Assembly: GCA_010015805.1 (NCBI GenBank)
Contig: ML978125.1
Span: 2,294,001 to 2,358,000, forward strand
Origin: Rhizodiscina lignyota
Lineage: Eukaryota > Ascomycota > Dothideomycetes > Aulographales > Rhizodiscinaceae
Length of the DNA: 64,000 nt
Direction: 5' to 3'
Translations under genes and position numbers: made by a program
Notes under the pieces: model-generated
What the model saw: the letters and a program-made list of their open reading frames with translations, nothing else
Database searches by the model: none
What the model was told of the DNA's origin: nothing
Part shown: in pieces, positions 10,106 through 20,451 of the stretch
Layout: each line of letters begins with the position of its first letter
Numbering within the stretch: the stretch's first letter is position 1

Positions 10106-11758
10106 ATGGTGGGGCCTTTGGAGACGTATGATGTTGTAGTTGTCGGCGGCGGTTTCTGTGGTTGCTACTCTCTGCACCAGCTCCGAGAGAACGGATTCTC
10201 CGCACATCTTTTTGAAGCTGGCACTGGCCTTGGAGGAATCTGGCACTGGAACTGTTATCCTGGAGCGCGGGTAGATACCGAAGTCCCATGCTACCAGCTC
10301 ACTTCACCAGAGACCTGGGAGACGTATCGATGGCGGCAGCGCTTTCCAGGTCGAGATGAATTGAAGGACTACTTTCGACACCTAGATCGTGTGTGGGACC
10401 TGTCCCGCGATATCAGTTACAGTTCTCGCGTGACAGCAATGGAATGGAATGACGCCGCCCATCAGTGGCACCTGCAAGTCAACAACGGCGAGAGTTATTG
10501 CACTGCTCGTCATGTACTCCTCTGTACTGGCTTTGCTTCCAAGCCATACTTCCCTCCGATAAAAAATGCCGATGTTTTCAAAGGCGAGACCTATCATACG
10601 TCGCTGTGGCCTCAAAATGGTGTCAAACTTGATGGCCGTCGGGTTGCAATCATTGGTACTGGGGCGAGTGGTGTGCAATGCATTCAAGAGGTCGGATACG
10701 TTGCTTCACAGATGACCGTCTTCCAGAGAACACCGAATACGGCCCTTCCAATGGAAAATCCAGACGTGACGGATAGCAGGAGAGAAGAACTTAGACAGCA
10801 GTGGCCGGAGATCAAGAAGCAAATGGACCTGACCTTCGCCGGGTTCGACTATGAGTTTGTGTCGAAGAAAGCAGCGGAGACGACAAAGGAAGAGCGAATG
10901 GCGATGTACGAAAAGCTCTTCCATACCGGGGGGCTTCATTTCTGGTTGGGCACTTACAAGGACGTCCTATTCGACCAAGATCTCAATGATGAGGCTTACG
11001 CATTCTGGCGAGCCAAAACTCTAAAGCGCATCAAGAACAAGCGTGCAGCAGAGATTCTGGCGCCTGAGATCCCACCTCATCCGTTCGGCACGAAGCGCAT
11101 CAGCCTCGAGCAAGGATTTTTTGAGCATTTCAATAAACCGAACGTCGACATCGTCAATCTCCGTGAGAATCCGATCTCAGAGTTGGTACCGCAGGGTATC
11201 AGGACGGCTGATGGCGTGATTCGCGAGTTCGATGTGATCATTTACGCAACGGGATTCGACTCCATCACTGGCGGTATTACGCAGATGAATATTCGTGGCG
11301 CAAGTGGTCAGTACGTTAAGGCCAAGTGGGACCACGGCGTTTATACCTATCTGGGTATGACAACCAGCGACTTCCCCAACCTCTATTTTACGTACGGCCC
11401 TCAGGCCCCAACTGCCTTTGCCACTGGACCTTCTTCCGCAGAAAACCAAGGAGGCTGGGTGATAGAGTGTTTGAAATACATGAGACAACAAGGATACACG
11501 AGAATTGAAGCGACGAGGCCCGCAGAGGAAAACTGGAGAGAGCATGTCAACGAGGTCGCGAATGACGGCCTCTTCCCAAAGGCGGAAAGCTGGTATTTCG
11601 GCGCGAATATTCCCGGCAAGCCACGGGAAGCTTTGAACTACATGAATGGATGGCCAGAGTACAGGAAGTGGATTTGGGATAACTGCGCGAAGAAGGGATA
11701 TAAAGGTTTCACCCTGTCAAAATTAAAAGATTCACAGCCGGTCACGGCGAGTCTGTGA
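10106..11758 (+). CDS. flavin-binding monooxygenase, Baeyer-Villiger type
   Basis: Single exon, 550 residues from the ATG at 10106 (MVGPLETYDV); the frame is open 20 codons further upstream but the FAD motif begins 12 residues after this Met. Domains: FAD-binding VVVGGGFCGC at residues 11-20; LGGIWHWNCYPGARVD, a block typical of class B monooxygenases; the Baeyer-Villiger fingerprint FKGETYHTSLWP near residue 158; the NADPH-binding IIGTGASGVQ near residue 180; and IIYATGFD towards the C-terminus. Such enzymes insert oxygen next to a carbonyl, turning ketones into esters or lactones using NADPH and O2. Length matches the cyclohexanone/cycloalkanone monooxygenase group (about 540). Substrate cannot be predicted. 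Complete and intact. Confidence 0.9.
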   Translation: MVGPLETYDVVVVGGGFCGCYSLHQLRENGFSAHLFEAGTGLGGIWHWNCYPGARVDTEVPCYQLTSPETWETYRWRQRFPGRDELKDYFRHLDRVWDLSRDISYSSRVTAMEWNDAAHQWHLQVNNGESYCTARHVLLCTGFASKPYFPPIKNADVFKGETYHTSLWPQNGVKLDGRRVAIIGTGASGVQCIQEVGYVASQMTVFQRTPNTALPMENPDVTDSRREELRQQWPEIKKQMDLTFAGFDYEFVSKKAAETTKEERMAMYEKLFHTGGLHFWLGTYKDVLFDQDLNDEAYAFWRAKTLKRIKNKRAAEILAPEIPPHPFGTKRISLEQGFFEHFNKPNVDIVNLRENPISELVPQGIRTADGVIREFDVIIYATGFDSITGGITQMNIRGASGQYVKAKWDHGVYTYLGMTTSDFPNLYFTYGPQAPTAFATGPSSAENQGGWVIECLKYMRQQGYTRIEATRPAEENWREHVNEVANDGLFPKAESWYFGANIPGKPREALNYMNGWPEYRKWIWDNCAKKGYKGFTLSKLKDSQPVTASL

Positions 11759-12159
11759 CGAACGTAATGAAATATGGAGAGAAACTTTCGTTGATGAATG
11801 TGATGGAGACCGACTCGGATATGAATTTTGAACTTGTAGATGTCAGATTAGAGGATGAGGACTGAAGGAAGTTATTTAAAGGGAGGAGGGGAATGGCCGT
11901 CAGCAGTAGTAAGCTTGCGGAGCAGAGCCATAGAGTTGTCCCGATTGGGCGAAAACCTTCCAGTATCACCAACTCCAAGCCTCACTTGACAAAACCTCGC
12001 ATTAAAAAAAATTCGTATCACCCATTTGATGGCATGGACACGGAAGCCAAATTGACAGCCCAGTCTTCAATGTAAAGCCTGGAAACCCTCTAAGTCGCTT
12101 CAACTTCTATAACATGTTTAAGAGACCCGACGGCATATGAAGCCTAGGCATCAACTACT
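11759..12159. other. intergenic between convergent genes
   Basis: 3' flanks of the monooxygenase and the GFA-family gene; nothing else seen. Confidence 0.5.
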
Positions 12160-12707
12160 TTACAAAGTTGGCCCACCCCGCGCAATTTTGAATTGGGTGA
12201 CCCCTTCATGCTTGCCTTGCCAAGGGTGCCGGTGATCCGCAAATGTCTCAAACTCAGGCGTTGGGATGCGTGGGAACATGCCCATCTTAATTACAAGCTT
12301 GCCCTGTCCATCGTACATTGGTGTTTCAGACCTGACCGGACTGTACCAAGTTAGCGAGAAAGGCCTCAGATCCACAGCTGGCTTCGTGCATACCTTCCAC
12401 AATTCGAACAGAACGCTCGTCTGACGACATTACCACTCATTGTCTCATAGTCTTCATAGACCTTCAAAGTCCTATTCTTGTCCTCGATTGTCACCTTGTC
12501 CTTCTCAATTGCCAGGTTCGGCGCAGCGAACGATCCGGAAACCTTCCTGCAATTCGCGCAGTGACAGATATGTCCATGGCGCCCATCGAAGAGAGTCGGA
12601 TCACGAATAGTTACAGTGATGGATCCACAGAGACAGTGGCCTGTGATGCTGTCCTTGAACTCGGATACATCATGCGACTTGGGATCGCCGGTGAGTGGAT
12701 TTGGCAT
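12160..12707 (-). CDS. GFA-family (glutathione-dependent formaldehyde-activating-like) zinc protein
   Basis: Two exons, 12394-12707 and 12160-12340, around a 53 nt intron (GTATGC donor, GCTAAC branch, ACAG acceptor), giving 164 residues. The Cys pattern of the CENP-V/GFA fold is complete: CLC near residue 25, CHCANC near residue 49 and CSNCG rebuilt across the splice (FCSNCGSPVRSE). A C-terminal block TFADHRHPWQG is also typical. The fold binds two zinc ions; the name implies S-hydroxymethylglutathione formation, but most fungal paralogues have no proven substrate. It ends 400 bp from the monooxygenase, convergently. Confidence 0.87.
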
Positions 12708-13295
12708 ATTGAATGAACCGTCGACAATACTCGGGACAATGTTTCGCTATGATGATACGAGAGTACTTTCACTAGAGATAAGAAGATTCTGAAGGTTACG
12801 CACCCGGTTTGAATTTGGATTGAGAGATCTGAAGATATAAAAAAGATACATATGAAGAGAACTAACCCCGCTTATCGGGGTGTAGAAATGACGTCCGCCG
12901 GTTCAACTGCGGATCTGCAAAAGCGGAAGCTAACCATCCAGCTCTTGTGCTTTATGCCCACGAAATTTCCCATACTCATATTGCATCTAGCTCCTTGACG
13001 GAAGGACAATTGGTGTTGAGCTATACCTTAATTTCAGCCACCAGGGTGGAAGATCACCTCCGCCGCGGACGATGCACCTCTCCGCCCCCCTTCCCGCGTG
13101 CCGAGACTTCACTCTTCTAGATGACGAGTTGACTGTCGCGTGAATAACTGAATTCAAAATCTGTGTTCCAGGTCTCTTCAGTCCAGAGATTAAATTGTGA
13201 GACGGATCTCAATCTTCTAATTTGACCTGTTGCTCGATGGGGAGCCGAGGCTTGGCAGGTTTGCTCCACGATCAAACAGTGCAATGTCTTCTTGT

Positions 13296-13345
13296 ACAGC
13301 ATGTTTCAATCACGAAGGGGTACCTCCGTGATTGAAACATGCTGT
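13296..13345. repeat. perfect 19 bp inverted repeat (hairpin)
   Basis: The left arm 13296-13314 (ACAGCATGTTTCAATCACG) is the exact reverse complement of the right arm 13327-13345, with a 12-base loop centred on GGTACC. A perfect 19 bp stem is very unlikely by chance in 64 kb. It lies about 28 bp downstream of the stop of the minus-strand coding piece at 13373. It could act as an RNA hairpin or be a tiny remnant of an inverted-repeat element; no flanking duplication was found. Confidence 0.75.
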
Positions 13346-13372
13346 GGAAGTCGCTGAAGGGCTTGCAGCTGA

Positions 13373-13720
13373 TCATTTCACAAGAGTCGACACCGGCAAA
13401 ATCTTAGCTCCATTCAGCTGACGTGTGGCTTGGTGGAGTTTGAAAACGAAAAGGAAAGAACTCGTACCTGAACAATCCCGCCAAGGACGACCCCTTTTCC
13501 AATCTGCAACAGGTCCGATGTGCAGTTGTCGTCAAGAGCTGAAATCGTAGCAGAGGACCCTCTGCGCTTTAACTCGCCGACATCTTTCCTTAGCCCGCAT
13601 GTCCACGCCTCAATAGAGCCATATCGGGCCCTGACACGTTCGCCGCGTAGCAGATCACTGTGATTCACGGCAAGGACCCGGGATTGCGCTGTCTTGGCAC
13701 AATGGAGTATCGTACTGCGG
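13373..13720 (-). other. possible two-exon coding piece (fragment or relic)
   Basis: Minus strand. A frame open from about 13720 reads through RARYGSIEAWTCGLRKD and ends GGIVQ at 13468, where a GTACGA donor starts a 50 nt intron (13418-13467, CACGTCAG acceptor). The next 15 codons read LNGAKILPVSTLVK and stop at 13373. Phase is kept. No in-frame ATG exists upstream before a stop, so either a first exon is missed or this is a gene fragment. Family not recognised. Confidence 0.28.
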
Positions 13721-13750
13721 AGTTCGAAAGCATGCAGTATGACAGATTAC

Positions 13751-13868
13751 CATGAATAGCCTACGTGGATAGCCTTCCACTGATATGTCTTCTCGGCCAT
13801 AGGAGCGGAATCTCCCATGAATAGCCTTTCAGTGAAATGTTTTCTCGACCACAGGAGCGGAATCTCCC
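13751..13868. repeat. imperfect tandem duplication, two copies
   Basis: Two head-to-tail copies (13751-13815 and 13816-13868) both start CATGAATAGCCT and end AGGAGCGGAATCTCCC. The second copy lacks about 12 bases near its start and has several substitutions. Lies 5' of the SGNH-like gene. Confidence 0.75.
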
Positions 13869-14056
13869 ATCCCTAACATGGCCCGCCCGCCAAAGCTCAC
13901 TTATCTGGCTTCTCCCAGGCTCAAAATCCCCTCTTCTTTGACGTCTCAAACCATGCCTTTTGAGTTCTTTCTTTAGCATTTCTTTGCTCTTTGTCATTCC
14001 TTACCTGATGATTTTGCTTGTTCACTCTTTTATATCACTCAAAAATTTGTAAGACA

Positions 14057-15467
14057 ATGATTTTGGATGGTAGATGGACAACGACTGGTCTCCGCGTCCG
14101 ACGGGCGAGGATGACCAGTTACACCATTGCCACAGCCTGTCTGTTACTCATTACATATCTATTTTTCTTCTGGGATAGTCTGCCGTCACTTCCCGAGAGG
14201 CTTAGAAGCGAGCACCTAACGGAACAGTATGTACGAATGAATTTACCTGCGTCGATTGACATCGCTCTCTGCTCAACCGACAACTGATCTCTGACTACAA
14301 TAGATTTCACCTTCCAGCAGTACCTCCACCACTCACTGAACAATGCGTCGACCCCTATCGTCGTCCTGGCTACCTCTTTGTCGACACAGAAAATGGCGAC
14401 TATAATGAAACGCGCTACATTCCCTACCCCTCCGATTTTCTCGATGTGGCCGATCCACCATCGGCGAAATATCCTTATGACGCCAAAGCCAATGGCGAGA
14501 TCTGGTTTGATGAAGACTCGAGGCCCGAAGACTCCTTCCTCAATCATCCATTCACCCCTACGCAGTGGATGAATTTAGCAATCGAGGAATCCCGCAGTCG
14601 CACCAGTGGCTTCGCAAAGGATGATCGACTGAGTTGGCTTGAAGGCCGCGTGGTCCTCTTCCTCAGCGACAGCGTCGATCGCTACAACATTGAATGGTTC
14701 TGCGACGAATTCCGCAAACGAGCTAATGACACAAAGGCCAAGTTCGGTGAGGGCAAGAAATCACATTCCATTGCCCAATGTTCCGTGCCGAGCCTCAATG
14801 TGACAATGCTCCACTGGCATCGCGGGAATGACGACGTATATGCCAAAGTGGTGGTGGGATAGAAAAAATATAAAGTACGTTCCGTTCGAAGCGCGCTGGG
14901 ATCATGTGTGGAGCAAGACCTTTGATGATCTGATCTCTATTGACGGCAGCGGTCCTGACCTTGTCATCTGGCAAGCCCTCTGTATGGGACCGCAAGAATT
15001 GGCTTGGTGTAGCGAAAGAGCATTATGGAGTAAACTCGAGCATGGCAACATTCGCAAGGCAGCTTGTGTGGGACGAGATACGGTTCTACGCAGCGCGTGC
15101 TGAAAAGTTGATTCGATTCTTGCAAGAGAAGCTAGGGAAAGACGTGCCAATGATGTTGAGGACGATCACGCTGGACAGGGATAAAATGGCTAAAGACGTT
15201 CAGCCATATGATATGGATAAACTAAACAGGTTGATTGGAGAAAAGCATGGCATTGAGGTGTTTGAATGGGGAAAGATTATCGCCGGACATGCGGATCTGT
15301 ACAAAGATAACCTGCACCCTGGGCACGGTGCCGCAAGCTGGCTGTGGTCTAATATGGTGCTGGAGTATCTGGCACGGGCGGTCGGCGCAGGTACAGAAGG
15401 CGGGGCGAGGAGAGAAAGGGAACCGTATTTCGACGGCTGGCAAATGTGCCACAAACAAAACATGTGA
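14057..15467 (+). pseudogene. SGNH/GDSL-esterase-like type II membrane protein with two frameshifts
   Basis: Exon 1 (14057-14226) encodes a short cytoplasmic tail and one membrane anchor (TIATACLLLITYLFFFW). A 77 nt intron with GTATGT donor and ATAG acceptor leads to exon 2 at 14304. Exon 2 carries a GDS-like nucleophile block, VVLFLSDSVDRYN. The far end carries DNLHPGHG, which fits the DxxH block V of SGNH hydrolases. Between them the reading frame changes twice: near 14818-14826 (LHW to AGMTTYMPKWWW) and near 14978-14990 (DLVIWQ to VWDRKNWLGV). No intron fits either place, since the candidates are under 50 nt and would remove conserved-looking sequence. The rest of the protein looks well preserved, so this is a young pseudogene or an assembly error. 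If intact it would be a Golgi or secretory O-acyl esterase/transferase-like protein. Confidence 0.65.
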
Positions 15468-15917
15468 ACTAGACAGCGTCTGTCGACATCTTTGAAGAGG
15501 GCTATGTGAAGGTTAAAAACGTATGGAGAATTCCGTTCGATATTGCCTGAAGCTTCTTCAACGGGCGCCAACTTCGAGAAAATCCTGAGTTGCATACCAC
15601 CTGGCCACTAATACAACAGCATACTCGGTCTACCAACATCGCGGACATCGCAAATACCGCATAAGAACAACTCATCAGACACGTCGTCCTATTCATGGCT
15701 GTCCATTATGGCTCGAAGAACCTCATGCTTCACGATTTTTGTTTCTCAGCAATGAAGAGAAGGACCTGATAACTACTGTGACTTATTCTTTATGTTACTG
15801 TAAGAATGAGCACTGAAGCAGCTTGGTGTTCGAATTGTGACTTGTATTGGTCATGCAATTGTAAGATACATTCAAACTGGATCATATCATCTTCCCATAG
15901 ACTTTATTTATACACCG
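15468..15917. other. intergenic between convergent genes
   Basis: 3' flanks of the SGNH-like gene and the GST-like gene. No further feature seen. Confidence 0.5.
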
Positions 15918-16958
15918 CTAATGCAGCTTCGGAAAGACTTTCTTAAACGACTCTCTCTTGTTCATGTTAGCCCACCACTCCTTTGTCTTAGGGCCAATCT
16001 TGAAGTCTGGCACCGACACCTGAATCAATCTCTCTAACGGACCAAAGTCGTCAATGGCAGTTGCGCCCGATCCCCACATTGCATGCGACAACCATGGCAC
16101 GATGTGGAGATCCGCGAGCGTGACCTGATCTCCAGCTGCGTACGGAAGCACCAGCGTCGCCTCTAGCTCATTCATGCCGTCTGCAAACTCGCTGAACGCG
16201 TGGTCACTATGCATGAAGAACTCTTCATGCTCCGGTCCAATGTCCGAATTGTACAGTTTGTGGATGGTGCCATTATCACGGGCTTTGGGGCCGTAGAACG
16301 GGTGCTGAGGATTTGCAGCACCATGTTCTTCGAGCTTCTGCTGACGTGCATTTATGAAGTCCTTGAATGAGCTGTTCTGCTTAGCCTTCATTTCTTCAGC
16401 GTTGCGGGCCTGGAGAAGTATCAGGTTTGTATGGACTTTGTCCGAGTGCACGAGGTCGAGCAACTTTTGCATCACCGCACGGTCGCAGCTATCCACGACA
16501 AGGGGCGGACCCTCTGGTCTTGAATTATCGAGGAACTTGAGAATATCGGTACTGTCTGTGAGCGGCTGGCTAAGCTTCGGCGCAACGATGGACGGGATGG
16601 CTTTTCGCACAGCAATCATTAGCGCAATATCTCTAACGTGAAAGAAGGATGCGCAAATTTTGCAAACGTACTTCCGTTCGGGTTGATTTTCAGATACTTG
16701 GGGTCAAAGTTTTCTGCTGTAGCTGTATTGGATGTCAGTCTGTGATCTCTATGCAAGAGCTTGGGTGAATATACACAGAGAGAGGTCCTTGATTTCGTAA
16801 TCATCCGGGGCATAACCCTTCTCTACAAGGCCGAGAAGTGGGACATTCGCCCACTGGGACTCAGGGGAAGAGTAAACAATGAACTGGATTCAGGCATATC
16901 AGCATATGAGTTGCATCTGGAGAAATTCTGATCTCACTTTTCCAGCAGTGTCATGCAT
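15918..16958 (-). CDS. glutathione S-transferase-like protein
   Basis: Four exons, 16938-16958, 16775-16883, 16672-16722 and 15918-16600, with introns of 54, 52 and 71 nt (donors GTGAGA, GTATAT, GTACGT) and all phases matching. The product is 287 residues. The N-terminal part is thioredoxin-like: FIVYSSPESQWANVPLLG, then YLKINPNGTIPSIVAP rebuilt over the third junction, and the SDILKFLD-type SNAIL position (STDILKFLD). The C-terminal part is the all-helical GST domain, with GDQVTLADLHIVPWL. The usual N-terminal catalytic Tyr/Ser/Cys cannot be assigned safely. The first exon encodes only seven residues (MHDTAGK), so the start is the least certain part. Probably a cytosolic glutathione-conjugating or stress enzyme. 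Confidence 0.78.
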
Positions 16959-18168
16959 CTTGCGGGAATTGCTGTGGGTGGTAAAGTTTGAATGCGGAAA
17001 GAACTCACCACGTCCTCAAGCTCCCATATATCCAATATCTCGAACCATACACTGTCTTTGACACATCTTCACCGAGCAGTATGCTACGGAAGCAAATTGC
17101 TTGACTATGCCTGTTGTGCATATCGTATGCAGGATAGTCTTGTTACGACCAATTGGAACGCCAGCGGTTTGGTAGCTTTCCGAATATGACACGAAATCTT
17201 GAAAACGGCCGGCAAGATTCCTAAGCTTTTTGCATGTTATGTAATGGCGAGCTCTCACATGTATAGAGAAATAATAGGTATACATCGAAAGCCAGACAAA
17301 TAGAGAAATATCTAGTGCACTGAAAAAGAAAGAGTGGCACCCTGTCCGCAACGACATAAGCATGATAAATCTTCCTAATCAATTGAGCTACACCTGCTTC
17401 GTGAATGATGCAGGAATCATGCTACCGGAGGATTGAAATATTGTCAGGCGAGATGTAAAGCAAGACGGTGAAACACGGCGGAAGACTCACTCCCCGTAGG
17501 CAAGCCGAGATTCTTTTTGTGCACTACTCAAAAGTGGCAGAGTGATCTGAAGTCGAAGCAAAATCCAGTAGAGGTATGAAGATGGAATGTCCAGTCGGTG
17601 AAATCGATGCGAATAAAAGAGTTGAGGACTCACCTCACATGAGGATTGTGCTTTGCTATGGATAACGGCGTCACTGTGAACGTCGTCCCACGCGGAAGAA
17701 GGGTGCTTTGCCAGGCTTGGACTCTCTTTTGGTTTTACGATGCTAAATTTCAGCACAGTGCCAGTAACGAAGAGGATGTTTTCGATAAAGTATATTGCTA
17801 CCGAGCGCGATGTGCTAAAGTGCAGGTAGTCGTGTAAAACGCGGTCACTTTGCGAGATCGCGACTCGGGCATGTTGTCGGCGCAAGCCTCAAAACGAGCT
17901 CACTCAGACGCTATTGCTGGCTAAGCAGCGGTGCTCCTAGCGCACGCAGACGTTTATTCCTGAGCCACATTGTGGAAGAAAATTGAGAAAAGGCCGGAAT
18001 GTAATGTCGGCGATTGGTGGCCTCTCAACCAGAATGTGACGAATGAAAGGCTGCCGGACCACAATCGCCCGAAGATCGCAAGATCGACGACGCTCAACAG
18101 TTCCGATGAGAGATATGCATATAAAGAGAGTTTCTACTGACTAGATAACTCTGGGACTCCAAATCGAC
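16959..18168. other. gene-poor gap with spliced-looking fragments
   Basis: No complete gene. On the minus strand, pieces at about 17885-17634, 17546-17491 and 17418-17390 join in phase through two GTGAGT donors, but no start codon precedes the first piece. A TATA-like CATATAAAG near 18118 precedes the dehydrogenase start at 18169. Confidence 0.4.
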
Positions 18169-19038
18169 ATGGCTGACCTTTCGGATCTAGAAGTGTCGAG
18201 TCTCTTCAATGTCAAGGGATGGGTAGCAGTCGTGAGTGGCGGCGGAACTGGACTCGGCCTCGTAACAGCGAACGCGCTCGCGGTGAACGGCGTCAAGGTT
18301 TACATCACCGGCAGACGGGTTGAGAAGTTGAAAGATGCGGAAATGCAGCATCCTAGTGGAGGCTCCATCACGGGCCTGCAGATGGATGTCACGTCGAAAG
18401 AGAGCATTCGCGAGGTTGTCAAGTTTATCGAGAGCAAGGAGAAGTTTATCAATTTGCTGATCAACAATGCGGGCGTTTCGTCAGTAAACTACGGAGCAAA
18501 GGGGATGCCGAAGGGAGATGTCAGAGCGATTAGCGAGGAAATGATGAACAATCAAGATTTCGAGGACTGGACGTGGATCTACAAAGTCAACGTTGCGTCG
18601 TACTATTTCACTTCAGTAGCCTTTCTGCCGCTGCTTTGTGCGGCACGCGACCACGGCTATCCTGAAGCGGGCAACATACTCAACATCTCATCCATATCCG
18701 GAATCACAAAGGATAGTCAGAACGGACAGTTCTCGTACAATGCGTCAAAGGCGGCCACCATTAGCTTGACGGAACAGCTGGCGCATGACTTGAAAAGACC
18801 GGATCTGTTAGTGCGGGTGAACACGCTCGCGCCTGGATACTTTCCTTCCGAAATGACGCCAATTGCGAACGACGAGGGTCAGAAGCCGGAGTTTTTCAGG
18901 GAGAGATGGGGCACTCCATTTGGGCGAGCCGGAGAGTCTCGAGACTATGCGCAAGCGCTTCTGAACTTTGCGGTTAACCAGTTTGTTACTGGGAGTACGT
19001 TGATGATCGATGGTGGATTCATGCTAGCGCATGCATGA
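18169..19038 (+). CDS. short-chain dehydrogenase/reductase
   Basis: Single exon, 289 residues. Classical SDR layout: nucleotide-binding SGGGTGLG at residues 23-30, structural NNAG near residue 100, catalytic Ser in NISSISG near 176, catalytic YNASK with Tyr near 190, and the closing GSTLMIDGGF. NADP preference is suggested by the basic GRRVEK after strand 2. It oxidises or reduces a hydroxyl/carbonyl group of an unknown substrate. Intact; a TATA-like element lies about 45 bp upstream. Confidence 0.92.
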   Translation: MADLSDLEVSSLFNVKGWVAVVSGGGTGLGLVTANALAVNGVKVYITGRRVEKLKDAEMQHPSGGSITGLQMDVTSKESIREVVKFIESKEKFINLLINNAGVSSVNYGAKGMPKGDVRAISEEMMNNQDFEDWTWIYKVNVASYYFTSVAFLPLLCAARDHGYPEAGNILNISSISGITKDSQNGQFSYNASKAATISLTEQLAHDLKRPDLLVRVNTLAPGYFPSEMTPIANDEGQKPEFFRERWGTPFGRAGESRDYAQALLNFAVNQFVTGSTLMIDGGFMLAHA

Positions 19039-19270
19039 AATGTCGAGATAAACCGGGCCTCTTCACGGGTGCAGTTAAAGGCGTGGCAGTCGAGACAATC
19101 AATGTATCCTTGTGGGAGTTTGCGTTGGTCGATTCGTGCAAACCGTTCTGCATAACAGAAATGAGGAGTAGCTGTTTTCGACAAGAATCTGAATCGGTCA
19201 ACTCCACAACACTGCCGAGACACAATAAGCTGTGCTATAGTTTGTCAGTCAATGAATGTTTTCGATTGAT

Positions 19271-20451
19271 TCAAAGCTCGTCAAAAATCTTTAAACGCTC
19301 TGGACTCTCTTCTAGTCTCCTTCCCGGTTCGTCGTACGGTGTGCTTCCTGCGTGACTCTTGCTCTTCTCTTCCTTGACGCGCTCGAGAATCTCCCTCACT
19401 GGTGGAGGAATCGATACCTCTGAGAGATTGACCGTACGTGACACTCGTTCCGCCGTCCCACCCACTGTACGTGCCGGCGATTTCACATGATGCACAATCA
19501 TGATGGTGAATATGAGTGCAATGAATGTCCCCAGTGTGCTCCACAAGATCCTATAGAACCTGCTCGTCTTTTCAGCCTCTTCGGCGTCCAATCTTTCCAC
19601 CAGTGCCACCCGGTCACGGCACTTGCTCAGTCGTTCGCTCATCTTCTCCGCTCTTTCCCTCCCTTTCTGTATCCGCTGCTCGAGGTCATCCACTTTCTCC
19701 TTCTGTTGCTCAAAGTTGCCAAATGCTTCTATCTGGCCTTCGATATCCTCTTGGAGCTCGTTGGACTCATCAACAAAGTCTTTATGAAGTTCTCTGGTCA
19801 GTGTTGAAAGCTCCTGAAGCGAGGAGATGGTACTGCGTAAGGTTGTCACTTTCTCGAGGATGGAGTAGTATATATCGTCTAGGCGGCGAGTTGTGGAGAG
19901 AGAATGATCGGAGAGGGTATGAAGCGTATTCAATAGTTCTCTGAGAAGATAATGTCAGTCATAGCCTTGTTCCAAGGCAGTCTATAGTGAAGTTGGGGAT
20001 CGTACTCGTCTCGGGCTTTGGCCTTCCACTTCTCCTTCTCCACATCTGCAGCGGTCACCAGCATCTGCCTCAACGCGGCTTTCTCTCCTATATCCATCTC
20101 ACCCTTACTACCTTGACGACTCGCTTGGACAGTAGAGTCAGGCGTCGAATCACTCCCGTTCTTCGGGTGTCCCTGTCTCGCTAGGTCTTGGAAGCCCGGA
20201 GGGATTGTAGAACCTATGGCATCTTTGATATGGTGATGCTGTTTATGTGACCGCACATGCGGGCGACGGTGGTGATGGTAGCCGGGAGGCTCCTCGACTG
20301 AGTGACGGTGTCGATTGAGCTTCTTCGAGCCGTGGGAGAGGGAGGAACTTTCGCGTTTGGAGTCCAGAATACTGCTCTCGCCTGCGGTTCTGGATCTGCG
20401 GAAGGCAGATTCAGAGTATTGAGAGTTGTATGGAATGTACATGCTCGACAT
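19271..20451 (-). CDS. coiled-coil protein with one C-terminal membrane anchor
   Basis: Two exons, 20006-20451 and 19271-19940, around a 65 nt intron (GTACGA donor, GACTGAC branch, CTCAG acceptor), giving 371 residues. The N-terminal 130 residues are low complexity with His/Arg-rich stretches (GYHHHRRPHVR). Residues 150-275 are strongly helical and heptad-like (EQQKEKVDDLEQRI). One hydrophobic helix (RILWSTLGTFIALIFTIMIV) spans about residues 277-300 and is followed by a 70-residue basic/acidic tail. It resembles fungal proteins of unknown function; a nuclear-envelope or organelle tether is conceivable but only inference. Convergent with the dehydrogenase. Confidence 0.8.

Larger units (their letters stand above)
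12708..14056. other. gene-poor gap with hairpin, tandem duplication and coding relic
   Basis: Contains the 19 bp perfect inverted repeat at 13296-13345, the imperfect tandem duplication at 13751-13868 and a possible spliced coding piece on the minus strand at 13373-13720, each listed separately. Remaining sequence shows nothing recognisable. Confidence 0.5.
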
